From: JANNPJ01 sp965200525
Lineage (GTDB): Bacteria; Actinomycetota; Actinomycetes; Actinomycetales; Kineosporiaceae
NCBI GenBank assembly: GCA_965200525.1
Contig: OZ241368.1
Location: 3,658,001-3,722,000 of the forward strand
Length of the DNA: 64,000 nucleotides
Reading direction: 5' to 3'
Shown here: positions 56,612-64,000 of the stretch, in pieces
Numbering within the stretch: position 1 is the first letter of the stretch
Layout of the letters: every line of letters starts with the position of its first letter
The notes under the pieces: generated by a model
Databases searched by the model: none
Told to the model about the DNA's origin: nothing
The model's input: only the letters and a program-made list of their open reading frames with translations
Program-made: the position numbers and the translations under genes

Positions 56612-57786
56612 GAGTTCCGCCGGGGTTCGAGGATCGAGGCGACCGGGGCCAGCATCTCGCTGAGCCGGCTCAGGTCGGAGTTGATCAGTTCGCGATCGGG
56701 CCGGCTCAGGTCGGCCGGGCCGGGCCAACGGCCGGCCCGGTGCTGGGAGTCGAGGTCGTGCTCGGCCCGGGTCAGGGTCTGCTTCAGCGCCTCGAGCTGG
56801 GGGTATCTCGACGCCAGCACCGGGGTGACCAGGTCCAGCACCACCCGGGTGCCGGCCAGATCGGCCCGGGTGGTGGCCAGTCCCGAGTGGCTGCCGTAGT
56901 CGGACTGCCCGGTGAGCTCGAACTGCAGGGCGTTCTCGGTGATCTCGTGGGCCCGGGTCGAGATCACCAGCGGGTCGATCTGGGCGGTGGCGAACTGCGC
57001 ACCCAGGGCCCGCACCGCCGTCACCAGATCAGCGGCCGCCTTGAGCAGGGACGCCGTCGGCCGGCCGTGCCAGAGGCCGTACTCGATCCGGTGGAAGCCG
57101 GTCCAGCCCGGATCACGGACGCCGCGAGGCAGCCCTTCGGGCCGGCCGTTGATCGCGGCGTCGGCCTCGCCGAACGCGTCGTAGGCGGCCCCGAGCCGTT
57201 CGTAGGCCAGGTGGGCCGTCAGCCAGGCCGCCCGCGCCTTCGCCCGGTCGCCGTCCCGGATCGCGACCTGCAGCGCGCTGCTCAACCGGACCAGCGAGGG
57301 GATCTGGCCGCTGACGTAGTGCTCGTAACCCTGGGTCGCGGGGATCAGGTCGGCCTGGGTGACTGGTGGCACCGGCGCCACCGGCTGCGGCACCGTGCCG
57401 GGGACGACGACGCTCGGCCCGACCACGGTGCCCTCGTCCTCCATCGCGCAGCGAAAGGTGTAGCGGCCCGAGCCCAGGTCGATGTCGAGGTCGGTGCTGG
57501 TGCCGGCGGCCAGCGGCTCGACCTCGGCGAACACCGCCGTCGTCCCGGCATCGGTCAGCAGCACCTCGCCGGACCGGGTATCGGTGTTGACCAGGACGAA
57601 GTGCTGCCGGCCGGCCACCGGGCGGGTCCAGCCCCGGCCGCACTCGCCGACCGAGATCGACACCCGGGTGGCGGTGGGCGCCTTCGGGGCCGAGCCGCTC
57701 GAGCCTGAGGACGACGACCCGCTGCACCCGGTGATCGTCGTGCTCAGCGCGAGAGCGGTGAGCATCCCCAGAATCCGGCCGACCAT
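56608..57786 (-). CDS. efeO: EfeO iron-uptake lipoprotein (cupredoxin + M75/imelysin domain)
   Basis: Lipoprotein of 392 residues: lipobox TGC in LSTTITGCSG, then a Ser/Gly linker, a cupredoxin-like domain (about 40-140) and an M75/imelysin domain (about 155-390). The iron site H-x-x-E is seen in TGFHRIEYGLWHG. EfeO is the periplasmic or extracellular iron binder of the EfeUOB system. EfeB follows with a four-base overlap. The permease EfeU, usually upstream, is missing: the next gene upstream is an unrelated plus-strand GGDEF-EAL gene. Confidence 0.93.
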   Translation of the reverse strand: MVGRILGMLTALALSTTITGCSGSSSSGSSGSAPKAPTATRVSISVGECGRGWTRPVAGRQHFVLVNTDTRSGEVLLTDAGTTAVFAEVEPLAAGTSTDLDIDLGSGRYTFRCAMEDEGTVVGPSVVVPGTVPQPVAPVPPVTQADLIPATQGYEHYVSGQIPSLVRLSSALQVAIRDGDRAKARAAWLTAHLAYERLGAAYDAFGEADAAINGRPEGLPRGVRDPGWTGFHRIEYGLWHGRPTASLLKAAADLVTAVRALGAQFATAQIDPLVISTRAHEITENALQFELTGQSDYGSHSGLATTRADLAGTRVVLDLVTPVLASRYPQLEALKQTLTRAEHDLDSQHRAGRWPGPADLSRPDRELINSDLSRLSEMLAPVASILEPRRNS

Positions 57787-57974
57787 GCCGACAGGGTAAG
57801 ACCGGTCCCGGCCGGTGCCGAGGGGGCGAGGCAGAGGTTCAGCCAGGGTTCACCGTCCGCATTGCCGGTCACCATCTGATTTTGCCGCCGGCGACCTGTC
57901 GTTGCCGGCTTCAGCTGGTCCGACGGCTGGTCGATGCACTCCCAAAGGTCCGTTCACCCTGGGGAGGCAACGCG

Positions 57975-60233
57975 GTGCTGTCTCCTCGGCCTGCCTCCTT
58001 CGCGGTCGTGATCATCGGGGCGGCGCTGACCGCGCTGTACGCCGTCCAGGTCTCGCCCCTGCTCAGCGGGGTCGCCTCGCTTTTGATCGGGGTCGGCGGC
58101 TGCGTGCTGCAGGGCGTGGCCCTGAAGGTCAACCGGCCCCCACGGCCGGCCCCCTGGCGGCTCAGTCTGGGCGCCAGCATCGTGTTCCTGGCCGGGATCA
58201 CGATCCGCCCGAGCGTGATCACCCATTCCGGGCCGATCTCGCTGTCGGGCGACGCCTGCACCCTGACCGGATACCTGCTGCTGGCGATCGCCCTGCTGCT
58301 GTTCCTGCGCGAGGACGGCGGGCTTCAGCGACACGCCCTGACCGACGGCGTCATCGTCTGCCTGGGCACCGGCCTCGTCGTCACCGAGTACCTCGGTCTG
58401 CCCGCCGCCCGGATCGGCAACCGGCCGGCCGGGATCTCGCTGCTGGCCGGGCTGTACCCGCTGTGCGACGTCGTCCTGCTGTTGCTGCTGCTCAACATCG
58501 GGTTCTCGACCGCCACCCGGCTGGCCAGCTTCCGGTTCTACGCCGGGTCGATGAGTGGGCTACTGATCGGTGACCTCGGGTACGCCTGGATCGGGGCCAA
58601 GGGCCAATTGACCGGTTCGCCGCTGCTCGACGTCCCGTTCCTGCTCGGCTTCACCCTGATCGGGGCCAGCGCCCTGCACCCGAGCATGACCCAGATGTCC
58701 TCGGCGTTCTCCCTCCCGGTACTGGCCTGGTCGCCCGCCCGCCTGGCGCTGATCCTGCCCGCCCTGGCGACGCCGGCGGTGGTCATCCTGATCGGTGGCC
58801 TGACCCCGGTGGACCGGTCCGTGCTGGCTGTGGCGACAGCCGGGCTGATGGGCGCGCTGCTGTTCCGGGCGATCTCGGCGGTGCACAGCCACGCCCAGAT
58901 CCAGGAAGGGCTGCTGCACCGGGCCGGGCACGACCAGCTCACCGGGCTGCCCAACCGGGCTCTGCTCACCGAGCAGGTGACCGAACTGCTGCGCGGTCGC
59001 CGGTCAGAGGGGGCGTGGCTGCTGTTCCTCGACCTCGACGGGTTCAAGCTGGTCAACGACCACTGGGGGCACGAGATCGGCGACGTCCTGCTGATCGAGG
59101 TGTCGCGGCGACTGTCCGGTCTGGCCGGCTCGGCGGCGATGGTCGCCCGGATCAGTGGCGACGAGTTCGTGCTGGCCGGCAGCGGTTCGCTGGAGCAGGC
59201 CGACGACCTGGCCCGGCGGATCCGGGCCGACCTGGCCCGGCCGGTCGAACTGCCGGGGATCGAGCTGATGGTCACCGGCTCGATCGGGATCGCCGAGGTG
59301 TCCGACCAGCTCACCGCCGAGTCCTTGCTGCGGGACGCCGACCTGGCGATGTACCGGGCCAAGGCCGATGGCCGCAACCGGTCCATGGTGTTCGACCCCC
59401 AGATGCGCCAGAGCGTGCGCGATCGGGTCGAGATCGAGCTGGCCCTGCGTCACGCTGTCGCCCGCCATCAGCTGTGGGTGGCCTTCCAGCCGATCGTCGA
59501 CTGCCGGACCGGCCAGGTCGTCGGGGCCGAGGCCCTGCTGCGCTGGACCCACCCCGAGCGAGGCTCGATCCCCCCGACCGAGTTCATCCCGGTGGCCGAG
59601 GAGACCGGCCTGATCGACGAGATCGGGGCCATGGTGATGGAGCAGTCCCTGCACCAGCTGGCCCTCTGGCGGGACGAGGGCATCCTGCCGGCCGACTTCT
59701 ACCTCTCGGTGAACGCCTCGACCCGCCAGTTGCGCGACCACGGCCTGCGCGACCTGATCTCGGCCGCCCTGCGACGGCACGACCTGGGTCCGGAGCGGTT
59801 GGTCGTCGAGATCACCGAATCGATCATGATGGACGAGTCGCAGTCGGTCAGCGACGTCCTGGGCGGCCTGCGGGACGTCGGTGTCGGGCTGTCGGTGGAC
59901 GACTTCGGCACCGGATACTCCTCGCTCAGCTACCTGAGCCGGTTCCCGGTGACGTCGGTGAAGATCGACCGGGCCTTCGTCAGCGGGCTGGGGATCGACC
60001 CCGGCGACGAGGCGATCGTCAAGGCGGTGGTGGCGATGGCGTCGGCGCTCAACCTCTCGGTCATAGCCGAGGGGGTCGAGACCGAGCAACAGCGACTGAG
60101 CCTGGTGCAGCTGGACGTCGAACGGGCCCAGGGCTGGCTGTGGGCCAAGGCCGAGGACCCGTTCGCGTTCGCCGAACGTCACCTGCGTGACTCCGACGCG
60201 GACGCCACCGCTGATGCGCTGGCCGGGATCTGA
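57975..60233 (+). CDS. Membrane GGDEF-EAL protein C (SGDEF variant)
   Basis: Protein of about 752 residues: roughly ten membrane segments (residues 5-310), then a cyclase domain and an EAL domain. The cyclase motif reads SGDEF (394-398), the first glycine replaced by serine, a substitution found in some active enzymes. EAL at 519-521 is intact, with VDDFGTGYSSLSYLSRFPVT and AEGVETEQQ downstream. The GTG at 57975 follows GGGGAGG seven bases upstream; the frame extends further but without a binding site. It is more distant from the other two GGDEF-EAL proteins than they are from each other. It converges with rpmJ2. Confidence 0.92.
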   Translation: MLSPRPASFAVVIIGAALTALYAVQVSPLLSGVASLLIGVGGCVLQGVALKVNRPPRPAPWRLSLGASIVFLAGITIRPSVITHSGPISLSGDACTLTGYLLLAIALLLFLREDGGLQRHALTDGVIVCLGTGLVVTEYLGLPAARIGNRPAGISLLAGLYPLCDVVLLLLLLNIGFSTATRLASFRFYAGSMSGLLIGDLGYAWIGAKGQLTGSPLLDVPFLLGFTLIGASALHPSMTQMSSAFSLPVLAWSPARLALILPALATPAVVILIGGLTPVDRSVLAVATAGLMGALLFRAISAVHSHAQIQEGLLHRAGHDQLTGLPNRALLTEQVTELLRGRRSEGAWLLFLDLDGFKLVNDHWGHEIGDVLLIEVSRRLSGLAGSAAMVARISGDEFVLAGSGSLEQADDLARRIRADLARPVELPGIELMVTGSIGIAEVSDQLTAESLLRDADLAMYRAKADGRNRSMVFDPQMRQSVRDRVEIELALRHAVARHQLWVAFQPIVDCRTGQVVGAEALLRWTHPERGSIPPTEFIPVAEETGLIDEIGAMVMEQSLHQLALWRDEGILPADFYLSVNASTRQLRDHGLRDLISAALRRHDLGPERLVVEITESIMMDESQSVSDVLGGLRDVGVGLSVDDFGTGYSSLSYLSRFPVTSVKIDRAFVSGLGIDPGDEAIVKAVVAMASALNLSVIAEGVETEQQRLSLVQLDVERAQGWLWAKAEDPFAFAERHLRDSDADATADALAGI

Positions 60234-60255
60234 ACCGGCCGTGAGCGCGCTCGGC

Positions 60256-60378
60256 TCAGCCCTGGCGGGCCTTCAGGCGCGGGTTGCGCTTGTTCATCAC
60301 GAATGTGCGGCCTCGACGGCGAACCACGTACGAGCCGTCCTTGGACTTCAGCGAGGCCAGAGAATTGCAGACCTTCAT
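60256..60378 (-). CDS. rpmJ2: Ribosomal protein bL36, zinc-free (YkgO) type
   Basis: Forty-residue protein, too short for most gene screens. It begins MKVCNSLASLKSKDGSYVV, then RRRGRTFVMNKRNPRLKARQ, the bL36 pattern. The C-x2-C...C-x4-H zinc site of the standard L36 is absent; only Cys4 remains. Such C-minus forms replace zinc-binding L36 under zinc starvation in several bacteria. AAGGAGG lies upstream. It is not in a ribosomal operon but alone between convergent GGDEF-EAL and beta-galactosidase genes. No convincing Zur box is seen upstream. Confidence 0.93.
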   Translation of the reverse strand: MKVCNSLASLKSKDGSYVVRRRGRTFVMNKRNPRLKARQG

Positions 60379-60507
60379 TTCGATCGCCTCCTTCGGTCGG
60401 GTCAACGTGGCGGCTGCGGTGGGCATTCCGGCGCCGAGGAGGTCACGCTGAAGTCTCGACGCCCCCCCCGCACGCTCGGCCTGCTTCGTCGGTGATCACC
60501 CCCGGGT

Positions 60508-63453
60508 TCAGCTGAGCAGGCGGAACCGGACCGCGAACCCGGCCGGCCGGAGGTGCAGGCGGTAGGGCTCGAGGACGTCGGGGCCGCAGCTGTGGCTGCC
60601 CAGGCCGTGCTGGGCCTGGTCCAGGTGGATCCAGGTCACGCCGTCCGGGAGCAGGTCGCTGACGTGGTCGGCCCGGGTCAGCGCCTCGGTCGACCAAGGG
60701 TGGACGCCGAGGCCGAAGGTGGGCTCGCCGTCGATCCGCAACCCGCGCCCGTCCGGCCCACTGAGCTCGACCCAGCGCACGTCGAGGCGCTGGCCGTTCT
60801 CCTGCGGGCGCACGTACGGGGTCTGCAGCTCGGCCCGGTCGGCCTGCCAGCGCCCGAGCCGGACCCCTTCGGCCGAGTCGGCGTAGGCCTCACCGGGGCC
60901 CAGGCCCAGCCACTCGACCGTGGTCAGGTCGCCGGGCACGGCCATCCGCAGCCCGAGCCGGGGAATGGTCACCGGCCACTCGCCGGTCGGCTCCAGCTGC
61001 ACCCGCAGGTCGAGGGCGGCGCCGTCGGTGGACCAGGTGTAGGTCACGTCGAGCCCGAACCGCTCGGTCGGTGGGGCCACCCGGGTCTGGACGACGAGCC
61101 CCGACTCGCTCACCCGGAGGTCGCGGACCCGGTGCTGCAGCCGGTGCAGCCCGGCCGCCCGCCAGATCCCGGCCGCGGCCGGGCCCCGCGAACCGAGCTG
61201 GTCGTTGTCGGTCGGGGCGCGCCAGAGCTCGACCCGGGGACCATGGCGGACGTCGAGACCGGCCAACTGCAGCAGAGAACCGTCGACGGCGTCGAAAAGA
61301 GCCGGCCCGAGCTCGATCCGGGGCCCGGTGACGGTTGCGGCCACGGCCGGGCCGGCCGCCGGTGAGAGCGCCGGCCGCGAGCGCAGGACGGCCTGGCCGA
61401 AGGCGACCTCGTGCCCGGCCGGAGCCCAGGCGGTGTCGGCCCGTTGCCGGGCGCTGACGATCAGCCAGACCTCCCCCTGGCCGTCGAACCCGACCACCGG
61501 GGGAGGCGGCACCGGCGACGGCAGCACCGGCGACGACTGGCCGGCGGCCAGCACCGGGCTCTCGAGCCCGCCCTCCTTGGTGATCCCCCCGCCGATCTGC
61601 AGCTGCCAGGTCAGTTCCAGGTCGGCGGTGTCGGCGGTGTCACGCAGGTTGTGCCAGCGCACCGAGCCGTCCGGCTCGACCGTGATCCGGACCGGCGCGA
61701 AGACCGCGGCCAGCTGGGTCATCGCCGGGCTCGGGGTGGCGTCGGGGAAGACCAGTCCGTCGATGCAGAAGACCCCGTCGTGGATCGGCTCGCCGAAGTC
61801 GCCGCCGTAGGCGTAGAAGGGCGTGCCGTCGGCGGTCGTCGTGGCGATGCCGTGGTCCTTCCACTCCCAGACGAAACCGCCCTGGGCCCGGGGGAACCGC
61901 TCGAACAGGTCCTGGTACTCGCGCAACCCGCCGGGGCCGTTGCCCATCGCGTGGGCGTACTCGCAGAGGATCACCGGCCGGCCGGCCGGTACCGGGCCGA
62001 ACGGGTTGTCCTCGCGGGCCAACACGGTCGCGTCGGCGCCGGTCAGCAGCGCCTCGACCTCCTGCACGGAGGGATACATCCGGCTGTAGACGTCGGTGTA
62101 GGCGTTCTTCAGGTCCTGCTCGTAGTGCACCGGACGGCTCGGGTCGCGGTGGTGGGCCCAGTCGGCCATCGCGGCCAGGTTGGGGCCGTCGCCGGACTCG
62201 TTCCCCAGCGACCACATGATCACGCTGGCGTGGTTCTTGTCCCGCTCGACGGTCCGCTGCATGCGCTCCAGCAGGGCCGGGGCCCAGCGCTCGTCACCGA
62301 CCGGGTTGCCGGGCCCGCCGTACTGGCCGAAACCGTGGGTCTCCAGGTCGTTCTCCAGGATCACCCAGAACCCGAGCTCGTCGGCCAGGTCGAGCAGGTC
62401 CTGCCGGGGCGGGGCGTGGCTGGTCCGGATCGCGTTGATGTTGTGCCGCTTCATCAGCAGCAGCTCGGCCCGAGCCAGACCGTCGGGCAGGGCCCGGCCG
62501 TGCTCGGGGTCGAACTCGTGCCGGTTGACGCCGCGGAACTGGATCCGGCGGCCGTTGACGGTGAGCACGCCGTCGTCGATCCGCACGGTCCGGAAACCGA
62601 GCCGCAGGGTGAGGGTCTCGACCGGGGAGGAGGCCGGGCCGGCGACGAGCAGCGCCTCGTGGAGCACCGGCTGCTCCGCCGACCAGGGTTCGACCACCCC
62701 GACCGGCACGGTCGTCGAGCCGGCGGCCAGCTCGACGTCCAGCCCCAGGGTGGGGATCTTCAGCTGAACCGGTACCGCGCACTCGACCTCGACCGAGCCC
62801 TGACCGGTCCGGTGGTCGTATCCGGCCCGGACGAAGACGTCGTCGATCCCGCCGGCCGGCCGCCGCAACAGGGTGACCGGGCGGAAGATGCCCGGCAGCC
62901 ACCACTGGTCCTGGTCCTCCAGGTAGCTGGCCGCCGACCACTGGTGCACCCGCACGGCCAGCACGTTGCTGCCCTCGCGCAGGTGCTCGGTGACGTCGTA
63001 CTCCGAGGTCAGCCGGCTGCCGGTGTGAAATCCGAGCTCGACCCCGTTCAGCCAGACCCGGGCGCAGGACTCGACGCCCTCGAACCGCAGCCAGGTGCGG
63101 TCGCCGGCCGAACCGGAGCCGGCCCAGTCGGCGGGCAGGTCGAAGCGGGTCCGGTGGTCGGCGGTCGGGTTCTCGGTCGGCACGTACGGCGGATCGATCG
63201 GGAACGGGTACACGGTGTTCGTGTACCAGGGCGAACCGTGGCCCTGCAGGGGCAGGGACGAGGGGACGGCGACCTGGTCCCAGCCGCTGTCGTCCAGTTC
63301 CGGGTCGTGGAAGTCGCCGGCGTCGGCGATCCGCGGCGTCCGGCGCAGCCGCCAGGTGCCGTCCAGGCGGAGCCGGGGGGCATCGCCGGTCAGCGCGGCG
63401 CGGGGGGCCAGCGTGCCCTGGCTGGGGCGGAAGTCCTCGATGTACGACGCCAT
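60508..63453 (-). CDS. lacZ: Glycoside hydrolase family 2 beta-galactosidase
   Basis: LacZ-like enzyme of 981 residues, near the usual size. It has the N-terminal sugar-binding domain (HGSPWYTNTVYPFPIDPP), immunoglobulin-like domains and the barrel. The acid/base is Glu419 in IMWSLGNESGDG and the nucleophile Glu498 in VILCEYAHAMGNG. The C-terminal Bgal_small_N domain begins at about residue 700. No signal peptide is present, so it acts in the cytoplasm on imported galactosides. It lies 129 bases upstream of rpmJ2 and no transporter is adjacent. Confidence 0.94.
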   Translation of the reverse strand: MASYIEDFRPSQGTLAPRAALTGDAPRLRLDGTWRLRRTPRIADAGDFHDPELDDSGWDQVAVPSSLPLQGHGSPWYTNTVYPFPIDPPYVPTENPTADHRTRFDLPADWAGSGSAGDRTWLRFEGVESCARVWLNGVELGFHTGSRLTSEYDVTEHLREGSNVLAVRVHQWSAASYLEDQDQWWLPGIFRPVTLLRRPAGGIDDVFVRAGYDHRTGQGSVEVECAVPVQLKIPTLGLDVELAAGSTTVPVGVVEPWSAEQPVLHEALLVAGPASSPVETLTLRLGFRTVRIDDGVLTVNGRRIQFRGVNRHEFDPEHGRALPDGLARAELLLMKRHNINAIRTSHAPPRQDLLDLADELGFWVILENDLETHGFGQYGGPGNPVGDERWAPALLERMQRTVERDKNHASVIMWSLGNESGDGPNLAAMADWAHHRDPSRPVHYEQDLKNAYTDVYSRMYPSVQEVEALLTGADATVLAREDNPFGPVPAGRPVILCEYAHAMGNGPGGLREYQDLFERFPRAQGGFVWEWKDHGIATTTADGTPFYAYGGDFGEPIHDGVFCIDGLVFPDATPSPAMTQLAAVFAPVRITVEPDGSVRWHNLRDTADTADLELTWQLQIGGGITKEGGLESPVLAAGQSSPVLPSPVPPPPVVGFDGQGEVWLIVSARQRADTAWAPAGHEVAFGQAVLRSRPALSPAAGPAVAATVTGPRIELGPALFDAVDGSLLQLAGLDVRHGPRVELWRAPTDNDQLGSRGPAAAGIWRAAGLHRLQHRVRDLRVSESGLVVQTRVAPPTERFGLDVTYTWSTDGAALDLRVQLEPTGEWPVTIPRLGLRMAVPGDLTTVEWLGLGPGEAYADSAEGVRLGRWQADRAELQTPYVRPQENGQRLDVRWVELSGPDGRGLRIDGEPTFGLGVHPWSTEALTRADHVSDLLPDGVTWIHLDQAQHGLGSHSCGPDVLEPYRLHLRPAGFAVRFRLLS

Positions 63454-63507
63454 TGTCGACCCTTCTGAGCGGATCCGGAGCCGGACCCGGTCACGGGCCC
63501 GTTGCCG

Positions 63508-64000
63508 CTATCGAACCACCCCGCCGGGAAGGCTGAACCAGAAGGTGGCTCCCTGGTCGAGGGCGCCCTCGGCCCAGATCCGGCCGCCGTGCCGGCGGAT
63601 GATCCGCTGAATGGTGGCCAGCCCGATCCCGGTGCCCTCGAACTCGCTCGGGTGGTGCAGGCGCTGGAACAGGCCGAAGAGCTTGTCGGAGTGAGCCATG
63701 TCGAACCCGGCTCCGTTGTCGCGGACGACGTAATGGCCGTCCTCGACGCCGAACTCGATCCGGGCCTCGGCCCGGCCCCGGGTGAACTTCCAGGCGTTGT
63801 CGATCAGGTTGGTCACCACCACGTCGAGCAGGTCGCCGTCCCCGATCGTGGTCAGGCCGGGCCTGATCACGGCCTGCACCACCCGGTCCGGTGACTCCTC
63901 CCGCAGCCGGGCGATCGCGGTCTGCGCGATCCGGCTCAGGTCGACCTCACCGCGGCTCAGGAGCTGGCGGTTCACCTGGGCCAGTCGCAGCAGGCTGTCG
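63508..64000 (-). CDS. Sensor histidine kinase, C-terminal part (5' end outside window)
   Basis: The last 163 residues of a histidine kinase, continuing beyond the window edge. Visible first are residues that end the dimerisation helix (DSLLRLAQVNRQLLSRGEVD), then the ATPase domain with N-box VVTNLIDNAWKFT, G1 box VRDNGAGFDM, F-box KLFGLFQRLH and G2 box GTGIGLATIQRI. The pattern resembles phytochrome- or PAS-linked kinases. The sensing domain and the phosphoacceptor histidine are not visible, so the signal is unknown. Confidence 0.92.
   Translation of the reverse strand, partial: DSLLRLAQVNRQLLSRGEVDLSRIAQTAIARLREESPDRVVQAVIRPGLTTIGDGDLLDVVVTNLIDNAWKFTRGRAEARIEFGVEDGHYVVRDNGAGFDMAHSDKLFGLFQRLHHPSEFEGTGIGLATIQRIIRRHGGRIWAEGALDQGATFWFSLPGGVVR

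Overview
This window comes from a high-GC actinobacterium. Almost every codon ends in G or C, GTG and TTG starts are common, the rRNA operon has no spacer tRNA genes, and the gene families (ROK/MalFG sugar operon, ECF42 sigma with a DGPF protein, EfeO/DyP peroxidase, GH87 glucanase, RecBCD) fit Actinomycetia. The 16S gene is present, so placement is easy by search; my guess of something near Kineosporiales is weak.

Layout. 1-4169: carbohydrate ABC importer (lipoprotein plus two permeases, minus strand) divergent from a ROK repressor, with a 20-bp-period direct repeat between them. 4264-7644: APH-fold kinase, TetR regulator with a clear palindromic operator, and a Wzm/Wzt-type polysaccharide exporter. 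7645-13703: one complete 16S-23S-5S operon with two near-consensus promoters, a 23S processing stem and a strong terminator. 13781-24127: lactonase, LysE, GntR, aldo-keto reductase, GT39-like membrane protein, a divergent D-amino-acid cluster (amidohydrolase; D-serine-dehydratase-like enzyme plus RidA), GH25 lysozyme, GNAT and a membrane-anchored unknown. 24203-37556: two close GGDEF-EAL paralogues flanking a LysR/EamA pair, a one-chain ABC exporter, a small Cys/His-rich protein and a large secreted GH87 alpha-1,3-glucanase. 37794-51595: an unrecognised protein, MarR/methyltransferase with twin operators, and recC-recB separated from recD by an ECF42 sigma pair, a RelBE-type module with a broken toxin, and a YcxB-like protein. 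51720-64000: two tandem secreted phosphoesterases, efeO-efeB without efeU, a third GGDEF-EAL protein, a zinc-free-type L36 gene (rpmJ2), a GH2 beta-galactosidase and the 3' end of a histidine kinase.

Themes. Much of the window is carbohydrate capture with local regulators (ROK/ABC, GH87, GH2). Cyclic-di-GMP turnover is represented by three membrane GGDEF-EAL proteins. Several divergent regulator/target pairs carry readable operators (TetR 5896-5913, MarR 39281-39335, ROK 2703-2739). I found no CRISPR array, insertion sequence, prophage or tRNA gene. No clearly new multi-gene system stands out. The best leads are the interrupted recCBD operon with its decayed RelE, the small Cys/His protein with an operator inside its promoter, the unrecognised gene at 37794-38804, and the possible two-site control of the GH87 gene.
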